Shown here one piece after another: positions 37,094 to 45,413 of a stretch of DNA of 64,000 bases; position 1 is the stretch's first letter; each line of letters starts with the position of its first letter. The notes below the pieces were generated by a model that searched no databases, was not told the DNA's origin, and saw nothing but the letters and a program-made list of their open reading frames with translations. This stretch comes from Nonlabens tegetincola. GTDB taxonomy: Bacteria; Bacteroidota; Bacteroidia; Flavobacteriales; Flavobacteriaceae. A program made the position numbers and the translations under genes. The stretch spans positions 1-64,000 of the forward strand of contig NZ_MQVV01000010.1 of assembly GCF_002954355.1 (NCBI RefSeq), in the 5' to 3' direction.

Positions 37094-37577
37094 TTTGTGA
37101 AAGTATAAAAGAAAGGTCTTGTAATTCGGTATCCACTACAAATTTCTTAGATAAAAATTTACGCCCTATTAAAACAGGGTACCTCATTTCCTTGCGATCA
37201 GATAGTGTAAGGGATATTACATAATGTTTTTTGAATAAGGTAATAATAGTTTTTACCTCATACCTTAATTGTGACTGACCGTTACTACTGCGTACTTGGG
37301 TAATTTCATACTCCTCAAAATACATTTTTCGACCGTTGTACTTGGGATGTTCTGGATCAAGAAAATTTGCAGTAAGCGCACCGTCTTCCTCTCCAATATC
37401 AGTACAATAAATGGACGATGTATAAGCTCCTGTATCGATTTTTATATCAATATCTAGAAATCCAAGTTCAGGAAAATGAGCACGATCTGTGCGACCTATG
37501 GTTATTTTTTTTGTCAAGTATTTAAAATGATTTAAAAATTGGGTTCTGTTTCGCTTTCGCGAAAGCGAAATCAACAT
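37083..37577 (-). CDS. RimB-like retropepsin-fold protease (ATP-dependent zinc protease family)
   Basis: Up to 164 residues. The fold signature is IDTGAYTSS (D48 in DTG) and YPVLIGRKFL, as in the RimK-associated RimB family (PF05618), a retropepsin-like protein despite its zinc-protease name. The start is uncertain. The ATG at 37577 makes residues 4-9 (SLSRKR) come from the interspersed palindrome. A TTG at 37517 giving LTKKITIGRTD would match the usual family N-terminus better. It overlaps rimK by 11 bases and heads the four-gene operon. In Pseudomonas RimB cleaves glutamate tails from modified S6; here this is inferred. Confidence 0.8.
   Translation of the reverse strand: MLISLSRKRNRTQFLNHFKYLTKKITIGRTDRAHFPELGFLDIDIKIDTGAYTSSIYCTDIGEEDGALTANFLDPEHPKYNGRKMYFEEYEITQVRSSNGQSQLRYEVKTIITLFKKHYVISLTLSDRKEMRYPVLIGRKFLSKKFVVDTELQDLSFILSQNEN
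37552..37567. repeat. Interspersed palindrome, 16-base form, at the rimB-like start
   Basis: Lies just after the ATG at 37577; either encodes SLSRK or sits in the 5' leader if the TTG at 37517 is the start. Confidence 0.95.
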
Positions 37578-37699
37578 ACTCCATCACATATTACGAAAAT
37601 TCGCGGCAAAAAAAGACAATTCTTCTCATATATTTATAATGATAACATTCCATTAACGCACACTAATAATTTTGAGCAGAAATTTGAAAAAAAATTATC

Positions 37700-39010
37700 A
37701 TGAATAAATTTTGGATTTTCCTTTTGTTATTAGCCACTACTTTAAACGCTCAACAAGACTTATTGCAGTCTGGTCCTATGGTAGGATATTCTGCTTATCG
37801 AGAAGCCTTAATTTGGGTTCAAACTACACAGCCAGCTCAGGTCAAAATAGGTTATTATAAAGAAGGTGAACAAGAGGTTTTTACTCCGACAGTAACAACA
37901 AGTATTGAGGATGATTTTATTGCAAAACTATATCCTAGACAGGTAGAATTTGGTACTCAATATACCTATAAATTATACATCAATAATGTACATGTACCTA
38001 GAGATTACAAGTTGTCATTCAAAACGCAGGCATTATGGCAATATCGTACGGAACCGCCTAACTTTTCATTTGCTATAGGCTCATGTGCTTTTATAAATGA
38101 AAAGAAGGACGATAGACCTAATCCTTATGGAGATGGTTATGAAATATTTAATAGTATACTCGCTAAACAGCCTGATTTTATGCTATGGACTGGTGATAAT
38201 ACTTATTTACGTACACCTGATTTTATGACTGAAACAGGAATACGCCATCGTCATAGACATACTCGCAGTACTCCAGAATTACAACCTCTTTTAGGTAGTG
38301 TACATCACTATGCTACATGGGACGATCATGATTATGGCCCTAATAATGCAGACAGGAGTTATGTAAATAAACATATTGCAGAAAAAGCCTTTAATGATTA
38401 CTGGGGTAATCTTAATACAAATGCTGCTGGTAATGGTGGTGTAGCCCAACACTTTTCATGGGCCGATGTTGAAGTATTCATGCTAGACAACAGGTATCAT
38501 AGAGCTCCTAATGATAGTAGAGAAAAAAACAAAGCTTATTTTGGAATGGAGCAAGTTAATTGGTTAATCGACGCTCTTCAAAATAGTCGTGCTCCTTTTA
38601 AGATTATCGTGAGTGGTGGTCAGGTTGTGAGCGATGCTGCAAAGTTTGAAAACTATGCTACCTATCCTGAGGAAAGAGATTATTTATTCAAGCGTTTACA
38701 TGAAGAAAGAATAAGCGGTGTTTTATTCATGAGTGGTGATAGGCATCACACAGAAATATCTAGACTAGAACGAGAAAATGCCTATCCTCTTATCGACATT
38801 ACTTGTTCTCCATTGACCTCTGGAACACATGCTGCGAGAGACGAAGGAAACACACTTCAAGTGAAAGGCAAGACTTTTTATGAAAAAAACTTTGGGATTG
38901 TAGAAGTGAGTGGACCACGTAAAGAACGCAAATTAGTCCTCACTATATATGACCAAAATGGTAAAAAAGTATTTGACTATAGCATTACCGCAAAAGAATT
39001 GAGATATTAG
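37700..39010 (+). CDS. PhoD-like phosphatase (alkaline phosphatase D family)
   Basis: A 436-residue exported enzyme with a signal peptide (about 1-18, ending LNAQ). A PhoD N-terminal fibronectin-like domain (about 25-115) precedes the metallophosphatase domain. Metal-binding points include GSCAF near 127, WTGDNTYLR near 173, TWDDHDYGPN near 213 and MSGDRHHTE near 346. It is exported, likely to the periplasm, where it would release phosphate from esters or diesters. No phosphate-uptake genes lie nearby. It ends in a long stem-loop shared with the convergent metB-like gene. Confidence 0.88.
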   Translation: MNKFWIFLLLLATTLNAQQDLLQSGPMVGYSAYREALIWVQTTQPAQVKIGYYKEGEQEVFTPTVTTSIEDDFIAKLYPRQVEFGTQYTYKLYINNVHVPRDYKLSFKTQALWQYRTEPPNFSFAIGSCAFINEKKDDRPNPYGDGYEIFNSILAKQPDFMLWTGDNTYLRTPDFMTETGIRHRHRHTRSTPELQPLLGSVHHYATWDDHDYGPNNADRSYVNKHIAEKAFNDYWGNLNTNAAGNGGVAQHFSWADVEVFMLDNRYHRAPNDSREKNKAYFGMEQVNWLIDALQNSRAPFKIIVSGGQVVSDAAKFENYATYPEERDYLFKRLHEERISGVLFMSGDRHHTEISRLERENAYPLIDITCSPLTSGTHAARDEGNTLQVKGKTFYEKNFGIVEVSGPRKERKLVLTIYDQNGKKVFDYSITAKELRY

Positions 39011-39041
39011 AAAAGTAGTCCTAGCGGCACTACTTTTCTAA
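39007..39041. terminator. Bidirectional stem-loop covering both stop codons
   Basis: A 13-base perfect stem TTAGAAAAGTAGT / ACTACTTTTCTAA with a 9-base loop. The stop codon of the PhoD-like gene (39008-39010) lies in its left arm and that of the metB-like gene (39030-39032) in its right arm. It is probably a shared terminator for the two convergent genes. Confidence 0.8.
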
Positions 39042-40175
39042 CGCCTGTTCTAGGTCCTTTATTAAATCCTCAACATCTTCTATACCTATACTTAAACGAA
39101 TAAGGGAATCCACTACACCAGTCTTTTCTCTTTCTTCCTTAGGAATACTTCCATGGGTCATTGTAACAGGATGACCAGCCAAGGATTCAATGCCTCCTAG
39201 GGATTCGGCTAGGGTAAAGAGATGTAGATTTTCTAGAATGGAAAGTGCACTTTCTTTGGTGTCATTTTTAGTACTGAAGGATATCATACCGCCGAAGTCT
39301 CTCATTTGACTGCTGGCAATTTCATGATTAGGATGACTTTTAAGACCAGGCCAGTATACCTTATCAACTTTAGAATGAGATTGTAGGAAGTTAGCAATTT
39401 GAGCAGCATTTTCACAGTGCCGTTGCATACGCACATGCAGCGTTTTAATACCACGCAACACTAGAAAACAATCTTGCGGACCTGGAATGGCTCCGCTTGC
39501 ATTTTGAATAAAGTACAGTTTTTTAGCAAGTATTTCGTCATCAACCACAAGAGCGCCCAAAACCACATCACTATGACCACCTAAATATTTAGTTGCGCTA
39601 TGCATTACTATATGAGCACCTAGCTCGATAGGGTTTTGAAGATAGGGCGTTGCAAATGTATTATCAACCACTACGAGTATATCTCTACTCTCTGTCAGTG
39701 TAGCTATAGCACGTATATCAATTATACTCATAGTAGGATTTGTAGGTGTTTCTACCCATATCATTTTGGTAGCGCTTGTGATATGCTCCTCAATTAAATG
39801 AGCATCTTTCATATCTACAAACTTGAATTTAACACCTAATTGTTCAAAAATTTGGGTGAATAATCGATAAGATCCACCATAAAGGTCACTAGTGGAAATG
39901 ACTTCATCTCCTGGTTTTAATAATTTAAGAACCGCGTCTATGGCCGCCATACCTGATCCAAAGGTTATTCCGTACTGAGCATTCTCTATACTAGCAATGG
40001 CATTTTCTAGCGCTGTTCTAGTAGGATTTGCACTACGTGAATAAGCATAACCTTTATTTTTACCTGGACTCGATTGTTTGTAGGATGTTGTTTGATATAT
40101 GGGTGGCATTACAGCATTATAAGCTGGATCGATATTTTTTTGGCCACCATGTATAGCTTTGGTATTGAATTTCAT
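39030..40175 (-). CDS. Cystathionine gamma-synthase/lyase-family PLP enzyme
   Basis: A 381-residue Cys/Met metabolism PLP enzyme, with the Schiff-base lysine K196 in HSATKYLGGHSD and SGMAAID, VDNTFATPYLQNP. The family includes cystathionine gamma-synthase, gamma-lyase and beta-lyase, which cannot be separated by eye. The GSCs of this kind in Flavobacteria are often called MetB. No met operon or methionine riboswitch is visible nearby. It is divergent from the ArsC-like gene; the intergenic region holds one interspersed palindrome. Confidence 0.9.
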   Translation of the reverse strand: MKFNTKAIHGGQKNIDPAYNAVMPPIYQTTSYKQSSPGKNKGYAYSRSANPTRTALENAIASIENAQYGITFGSGMAAIDAVLKLLKPGDEVISTSDLYGGSYRLFTQIFEQLGVKFKFVDMKDAHLIEEHITSATKMIWVETPTNPTMSIIDIRAIATLTESRDILVVVDNTFATPYLQNPIELGAHIVMHSATKYLGGHSDVVLGALVVDDEILAKKLYFIQNASGAIPGPQDCFLVLRGIKTLHVRMQRHCENAAQIANFLQSHSKVDKVYWPGLKSHPNHEIASSQMRDFGGMISFSTKNDTKESALSILENLHLFTLAESLGGIESLAGHPVTMTHGSIPKEEREKTGVVDSLIRLSIGIEDVEDLIKDLEQALEK

Positions 40176-40244
40176 TTTCTCTTTTTCTAACTTGTGGTTG
40201 AAGATAACAAATTGCTATTATAGCGTGGCAATTGATGATTATTA

Positions 40245-40260
40245 CGCTTTCGCGAAAGCG
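40245..40260. repeat. Interspersed palindrome, 16-base form, intergenic
   Basis: Between the divergent metB-like and ArsC-like genes. Confidence 0.95.
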
Positions 40261-40315
40261 TATACCTTTCTATTTCAATACATAAAATTATATCATAATT
40301 CACATTAAGCTAGCG

Positions 40316-40323
40316 TACCTTTG
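40316..40323 (+). promoter_or_regulatory. Probable -7 box (TACCTTTG) of the ArsC-like gene
   Basis: TAnnTTTG match ending 4 bases before the ATG at 40328. At the usual distance the transcript would start at or next to the start codon, so the mRNA would be leaderless or nearly so. No Shine-Dalgarno-like element is present, which fits. Confidence 0.5.
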
Positions 40324-40327
40324 CAAC

Positions 40328-40687
40328 ATGGAAAATAGATTCATTTATTTAAATACATGTAATACATGTAAACGTATTCAGAAAGAGTTGCATCTACCTG
40401 AATCTGTTATTCTTCAAAATACCAAAGAAGAACCTGTGACTGAAGAACAAGTGAATTTTTTAAAAGATCAAGCAGGATCTTATGAAGCCTTATTTAATAG
40501 AAGATCCCAACAGTACAGAGGTCGTGGTTTACATGAACAAAAGTTATCTGAAAAAGACTATAGATCACTATTGCTGGATCATTACTCCTTTATTAAACGC
40601 CCTATTCTAATACTTGATGGAGTTGCTTTTATAGGAAATAGTAAGAAAACTGTAGCAGCAGCTGCACAAGCACTTGGAAATGAGTAA
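40328..40687 (+). CDS. ArsC/Spx-family thioredoxin-fold protein
   Basis: A 119-residue protein of the ArsC-like family, with CNTCKRIQKEL at 11-21 and the conserved RRSQQYRGR segment near 57. Family members include arsenate reductases and Spx-type regulators; no ars genes are nearby, so arsenic detoxification is doubtful. The N-terminal motif keeps both Cys (C11 and C14), compatible with redox chemistry. It overlaps the EamA transporter gene by 8 bases (ATGAGTAA), so they are translationally coupled. Confidence 0.85.
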   Translation: MENRFIYLNTCNTCKRIQKELHLPESVILQNTKEEPVTEEQVNFLKDQAGSYEALFNRRSQQYRGRGLHEQKLSEKDYRSLLLDHYSFIKRPILILDGVAFIGNSKKTVAAAAQALGNE

Positions 40688-41585
40688 AAGAGCAATTGCT
40701 ATTGTATGTGCTTTTCTAGTCGCACTTTTTTACGCGTTTAATTTTACTGCAGCCAAAGAGGTTACTCCTGCACTTATAGGTCCTTACGGGCTTACTTTGT
40801 ACCGTGTTTTAATTACCGGACTAATATTCTGGGGTTTAAGTTTTGTTTTTGCTCCTAGAACAAAAATGACCTTAAAGGAGCTTGCTCATATTGCATTGGC
40901 AGCTTTTTGCGGTGTGGGATTTAACATGCTTACCTTTATGAAAGGTTTGTCGCTTACATCACCTATAAGCGCAGCAGTTTTAATGGTTACTACTCCTATT
41001 TTGGTTCTTGTATTAAGCGCAATATTTCTTAAAGAAAAATTATTTGGGATTCGTATACTTGGGATTTTAATAGGTTTTTCTGGTGCTACTTTTCTTATTT
41101 TACAATCAACTGGTATAGGAGCAGATGCTTCAAACCCAACACTGGGGAATTTTTTGATTTTTGTAAATGCTCTTAGTTATGCGTTTTACATTATTCTAGC
41201 AAAAAAGCTCACACAGAAATACCATGTTCTAATCTTACTTAGGTGGCTGTATTTCTTTGGAGTATTATTTATTTTACCATTTGGCTATAATGAGATTGTT
41301 GCATTTGATATAAGTAGCGCCAGCTGGGAAACTTTAATGTTTATAGGTTACGTGATTGTGTTTGCTACATTAGGAACTTATGGTCTTAATATTATAGCGA
41401 TCAAAAACCTAAAACCTAGTGTAGTAGCCGTGTTTGTCTATTTACAACCTTTACTGGCGACTATTATCGCTGTAAGTTTAGATAAGGATACTATTACCTG
41501 GCAAAAAATAGCTGCTGGGATAATGATTTTTTCTGGAGTGTTTTTAAGCAGCTTAAAGCAAAAGCAAAAAATCAGGACGACTTAA
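40680..41585 (+). CDS. EamA-family (drug/metabolite) transporter
   Basis: About 301 residues and ten hydrophobic segments, two EamA repeats (SKRAIAIVCAFLVALFYAFNF and LGNFLIFVNALSYAFYIILAKKL), the DMT-superfamily layout. I prefer the ATG at 40680 because it overlaps the upstream stop in the ATGAGTAA form. Substrate unknown; members export amino acids, nucleosides or drugs. The 3' end overlaps the convergent hypothetical gene by 14 bases. Confidence 0.88.
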   Translation: MSKRAIAIVCAFLVALFYAFNFTAAKEVTPALIGPYGLTLYRVLITGLIFWGLSFVFAPRTKMTLKELAHIALAAFCGVGFNMLTFMKGLSLTSPISAAVLMVTTPILVLVLSAIFLKEKLFGIRILGILIGFSGATFLILQSTGIGADASNPTLGNFLIFVNALSYAFYIILAKKLTQKYHVLILLRWLYFFGVLFILPFGYNEIVAFDISSASWETLMFIGYVIVFATLGTYGLNIIAIKNLKPSVVAVFVYLQPLLATIIAVSLDKDTITWQKIAAGIMIFSGVFLSSLKQKQKIRTT

Positions 41586-42003
41586 CTAGCTCATCATGCA
41601 ATGCAGCTGCCCATTGAACTGCATCAAGTAAACTTTGGAAGGTTTTGAATTTAGATTTCATGAACAAAGATTCAAGCTTTGCATTCTGTGTACCAACACT
41701 TGAATCGGTAACAACGGCATAACCTTTTAGAGAGAAAGTATGCATGAAAAATTTAAGCCAATCTACTGGCTTTACGTCATACTTATTAATCCTATTTGTT
41801 ATGTATATTAAATTGCTACCATCGGTTTGATCGTAAAAATCAGTTACCTCTTCAATAACTAATTTTGCATGAGTCCAAGAAAAGGTAACGCCTTCATCAA
41901 CTTCGGCAATGACAAATTTTTCAAACAAGTAGAACTTACCAAAAGGAAAATGAAGTTCCTTTAGCACCGAAGGATAAAATGGTGATTGTTCAACTGACTG
42001 CAT
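41572..42003 (-). CDS. Hypothetical protein (143 aa), STAS/SpoIIAA-like
   Basis: A 143-residue soluble alpha/beta protein. Its pattern (FVIAEVDEGVTFSWTHAKLVIEEV, SNLIYITNRI, GYAVVTDSS) resembles the SpoIIAA/STAS-like folds seen in many flavobacterial hypothetical proteins. No signal peptide, catalytic motif or zinc site. It lies convergent to the EamA gene. Function unknown. Confidence 0.6.
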   Translation of the reverse strand: MQSVEQSPFYPSVLKELHFPFGKFYLFEKFVIAEVDEGVTFSWTHAKLVIEEVTDFYDQTDGSNLIYITNRINKYDVKPVDWLKFFMHTFSLKGYAVVTDSSVGTQNAKLESLFMKSKFKTFQSLLDAVQWAAALHDELVKSS

Positions 42004-42073
42004 ATCTGCAATTTAATAGAATTGCCTATTTTAAGCAAATAATATCATCGAACAAATCACCACTTTTATCTAA

Positions 42074-42553
42074 TCAACTGATAAGATCATTAGGAGCTTG
42101 ACCATGTGAACGAGTATCTTCTCGTGTTAACCATTTAAAATCATCTGCTCGTTCCACATTATTAATCTTCTGCAACAATTCATCGGGTAAAGCCGTCATT
42201 CGACGTGACGATAGATCCATCCATGCACCCATCATTGTTCCTCTAGTAAGGTTACGACCTTTATAATCGTAAAAATTGTGTCTAAAACTGAATAAACTAC
42301 CGTCTTCACTTAGACCAATAAGCTCACAAGTAACTGTTATTGGTTTCCCTTGATGAACTTCTTTAAAATAAAAAATATTCTCATTAAAGATGACAGGACC
42401 TATATTGTGCTCATGCATTTCTCGTTGTCCAAATCCCATTTCAATGAGATAACCCATACGGGTATGACTCATAAAGTTTTGATAGGCACTATTTGCTAGA
42501 TGCCTATTGGCATCTATATCACTCCATCTTACATCAAATTCTTTTTTGTACAT
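42074..42553 (-). CDS. Acyl-CoA thioesterase, hotdog fold
   Basis: A 159-residue hotdog-fold protein of the 4-hydroxybenzoyl-CoA thioesterase type. The active-site aspartate is in RWSDIDANRHLANSAY (near D14-D16). Such enzymes hydrolyse acyl-CoA or acyl-ACP esters; substrate unknown. The start is 6 bases after the MATE gene stop, so the two are probably co-transcribed. Confidence 0.88.
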   Translation of the reverse strand: MYKKEFDVRWSDIDANRHLANSAYQNFMSHTRMGYLIEMGFGQREMHEHNIGPVIFNENIFYFKEVHQGKPITVTCELIGLSEDGSLFSFRHNFYDYKGRNLTRGTMMGAWMDLSSRRMTALPDELLQKINNVERADDFKWLTREDTRSHGQAPNDLIS

Positions 42554-42559
42554 TTTTTA

Positions 42560-43963
42560 TTAGTTTAAATGATTAAAATCCGGCGACTTCACAGCCGAAT
42601 TATCTTTTAATTTCTTCATGGCTTTCCATAGGAAATAAGCCGTTATTAAAGTGGCACTTATATCTGCAATAGGAAAACTTATCCAAACTCCTGTTTCTCC
42701 AAAAAAATTGGGTAAAATCAAAAGTAAAGGAATTAAGATAATCGCAGTTCGTAGTAGGGTGAGCAATAAAGCAGGTATTGCTTTACCTATTGCTTGATAG
42801 TAAGCCGCTCCAATTAATTGTATACTTATGATAGGCAAGGAAAGAAAAACAAGACCCAAGGCAAATGAAGTACGATCAATCACTTGTGGGGTGTCTGTAA
42901 AAACATCTCCTATAAAATCCGTATTTAAAATTAATAATAGGAAAATGATAGTTCCTAAAATACAAGCCCAAATAATACTTGTGAAAATCACCTCTCTTAC
43001 ACGGTCATACTTCTTTGCTCCATAATTAAATCCAGCAATAGGTAAAAAACCTTGAGTAATTCCAAGTACAGGGAACAATGCAAACATCATCATTCTACCT
43101 ATAATTCCAAATACAGCAACACTTTCTTCGCCACCCAACTCAAACAATATGTTATTTAAAATTAAGTAAAGCACACTGGTAGTTGCTTGTCTGGATAAGG
43201 AAACAAAACCCAAAGCTCCTATTTCTCTTATTATTGAAAAGTTAGGCACAAAATCTTTAATTGAGCACAGCAATTCACTTTTACCAGAAATAAAAAAACC
43301 GGCTACATAAAGAAAGCATAATCCATAACTCGCCGTGGTAGCCCATGCGGCACCCATCATTCCCCAGCCTAAATACTTAATAAAGACGTAATCCAGCAGC
43401 AGGTTACCTATAGAAGGAATAAGCATGGCTATCATTGCATGAATAGGAGCTCCTTCAGCTCTTATGACATTATTCCCCATCATACACATAGCAAGAATAG
43501 GCACTCCATAAAGTACAATGCGATAGTAAATAGCAGCAGGTTCGTAGATGGCTCCTTTTCCACCAAATGCAGGTACTAAATTCTCAATAAATAACAACCC
43601 AACAACAACCAAGACTACGGTTATTATTAAGGTGATGCTTATCATATTACCAAAGGTCGTTTTGGCCTTTGAATAATTATTATCACCCATTGCTCGGGAT
43701 ATAATACTTGAGCCTCCTATACCGATCGCCATTCCCAAAGCGGCAATAAAAAAAGATACTGGCAAAACGACGTTTATCGCTGCAATGGCGACATCTCCAA
43801 TCCAATTACCTACAAAAATGGTATCTACTAAAATATTTAAGGACATTACAAGAATTCCAATACTTGCAGGAATTGCTTGTTTTATCAATAATCCTTTAAT
43901 TGGTAAAATACCTAAAGACTGTGATTTATTATGTGCTACAGAGGTTTGGGACATGGCGCACAA
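42560..43963 (-). CDS. MATE-family efflux transporter
   Basis: Up to 467 residues, about twelve membrane segments in two related halves (first half near 20-230, second near 245-455). Typical MATE patterns appear, such as GIGGSSIISRAMG and GFLPIAGFNYGA. MATE proteins export cationic drugs or metabolites using a Na+ or H+ gradient. The ATG at 43954 (MSQTSVAH) is a possible better start than 43963. A thioesterase gene follows closely. Confidence 0.9.
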   Translation of the reverse strand: MCAMSQTSVAHNKSQSLGILPIKGLLIKQAIPASIGILVMSLNILVDTIFVGNWIGDVAIAAINVVLPVSFFIAALGMAIGIGGSSIISRAMGDNNYSKAKTTFGNMISITLIITVVLVVVGLLFIENLVPAFGGKGAIYEPAAIYYRIVLYGVPILAMCMMGNNVIRAEGAPIHAMIAMLIPSIGNLLLDYVFIKYLGWGMMGAAWATTASYGLCFLYVAGFFISGKSELLCSIKDFVPNFSIIREIGALGFVSLSRQATTSVLYLILNNILFELGGEESVAVFGIIGRMMMFALFPVLGITQGFLPIAGFNYGAKKYDRVREVIFTSIIWACILGTIIFLLLILNTDFIGDVFTDTPQVIDRTSFALGLVFLSLPIISIQLIGAAYYQAIGKAIPALLLTLLRTAIILIPLLLILPNFFGETGVWISFPIADISATLITAYFLWKAMKKLKDNSAVKSPDFNHLN

Positions 43964-44005
43964 AGTTACAGCACGAGTAGCACTCTTGTCTTATAAGAAT
44001 GTTAT

Positions 44006-45043
44006 TTATACGGTGGCTTCAGCTCCTTGTAATGCCCATTCATCAATCCATCTAGACATTACTTTCACCCAATCTTCTCTTGTATTTAAGCATGGAATAA
44101 CGTGAAACTGTTTCCCACCCACTTCGTGAAAGATTTCTTCACCTTCCATAGCAATTTCTTCCAAGGTTTCTAGACAATCACTTACAAAAGCTGGTGTTGC
44201 GATAGCGAGCTTTTTAACTCCACCTAGACCCATTTTTTCAATAGTTCGATCGGTATAAGGAGTTAACCATGGATCAAAGCCTAATCTAGATTGAAATGTA
44301 GTGCTGTAGGTACCATCTTCTAAATTTAAGTACTCACCTACTAATCTTGTAACCTCATGGCATTGATGACTATAACAAAACTCATGTGCTGGTGATGGTG
44401 TAGCACAACAAGTACCATTCATTTTACAATGACCATTTGTTATATCGCTTTTTCTTATATGACGTTTAGGGACTCCGTGATATGAGAATAAAAGATGTTC
44501 ATAATCCTTACCTTCTAACGATTCTTTAATCGATTCAGACAATACTCTGATATAATCAGGGTGATTATAAAAAGGAGGCATTACAGTAAATTCCATTTGT
44601 GGAAATTGTTCCTTTCTTATTTCCTCGGCTAACACAAGTATGGTTTCAGTAGTTGCCATTGCGTATTGAGGATATAACGGAATAAGTAGGACCTCATCAA
44701 CTCCTTGGTCGTGTAGCTCCTTAAGACCATTCTCAATAGTCATAGAGCCGTATCTCATAGCAAGCGAAATAGGCACACTGGTGTATGCATCTATTTTTTC
44801 CTGAAGACGCTCTGAAAGGACGATCAACGGACTTCCTTCTTCCCACCAAATCTTACTATAAGCTTTTGCACTTTTCTTTGGTCTCGTATTAAGTATAATT
44901 CCTTTTACTAAAAGAGCTCTTAATATGTAAGGTAAATCAACTACCCGTTCGTCCATTAAAAACTCATCTAGATATTTCTTTACATCTTTAGGATCGGTAC
45001 TATCTGGCGAACCCAGATTAACAAGAAGAACTCCTTTTTTCAT
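44006..45043 (-). CDS. hemH: Ferrochelatase
   Basis: A 345-residue enzyme that inserts Fe2+ into protoporphyrin IX, the last step of haem synthesis. Key signatures are LLVNLGSPDS at the N-terminus, SYHGVPKRH (His189 metal site), FQSRLGFDPWL and PAFVSDCLETLEEI. The Cys-rich stretch CKMNGTCCATPSPAHEFCYSHQC (near 205-230) is a family segment, and a few ferrochelatases bind an Fe-S cluster, but I do not see evidence either way. Other hem genes are not in the window. Confidence 0.95.
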   Translation of the reverse strand: MKKGVLLVNLGSPDSTDPKDVKKYLDEFLMDERVVDLPYILRALLVKGIILNTRPKKSAKAYSKIWWEEGSPLIVLSERLQEKIDAYTSVPISLAMRYGSMTIENGLKELHDQGVDEVLLIPLYPQYAMATTETILVLAEEIRKEQFPQMEFTVMPPFYNHPDYIRVLSESIKESLEGKDYEHLLFSYHGVPKRHIRKSDITNGHCKMNGTCCATPSPAHEFCYSHQCHEVTRLVGEYLNLEDGTYSTTFQSRLGFDPWLTPYTDRTIEKMGLGGVKKLAIATPAFVSDCLETLEEIAMEGEEIFHEVGGKQFHVIPCLNTREDWVKVMSRWIDEWALQGAEATV

Positions 45044-45132
45044 TGAACAAATTTAGAACTACAAAATTAACTTTTGTGTGGTCGTTATTATTTTTAGTCA
45101 ATTACTATTACTTATAGTAATATTTGGAAATT

Positions 45133-45390
45133 TTAATCCCAATTTACTCCATTTTCATCAATATCTTCCTTCTCCTTGTCTTTATTCAGGTTGAAACCTG
45201 ATAAGTCCTTTTTACTATATCTAACCCAAATAAAGGCAGGCATTATGATGAAAAAAATAAACAAGGTAGATAAACCTATAAGTTTATGCCCCATAGCAAC
45301 GGCATTACCTAAATGCACTAGATAAAACCCTGCACCTATAACGATAACAGCTAGTATCAATAAGACTGCAAGGATTTTCAATGGTTTCAT
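45133..45390 (-). CDS. Small two-helix membrane protein (85 aa)
   Basis: An 85-residue protein with two hydrophobic segments (about 5-27 and 33-56) and a charged, acidic C-terminal tail (KDKEKEDIDENGVNWD). No motif that I recognise. It follows aspS with a 23-base gap on the same strand and may be co-transcribed with it. Probable inner-membrane protein of unknown function. Confidence 0.75.
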   Translation of the reverse strand: MKPLKILAVLLILAVIVIGAGFYLVHLGNAVAMGHKLIGLSTLFIFFIIMPAFIWVRYSKKDLSGFNLNKDKEKEDIDENGVNWD

Positions 45391-45413
45391 TTAACTAAAG
45401 GATATTTGACTAA

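Noticed and set aside
40328-40687. Arsenic resistance locus
   Set aside because: The ArsC-like protein stands alone with an EamA transporter; no arsenite pump, ArsR or arsenite methyltransferase is present.
44390-44470. Fe-S cluster site in ferrochelatase
   Set aside because: Several cysteines are present, but they lie in a segment common to this family and the characteristic spacing of cluster-binding ferrochelatases cannot be confirmed by eye.
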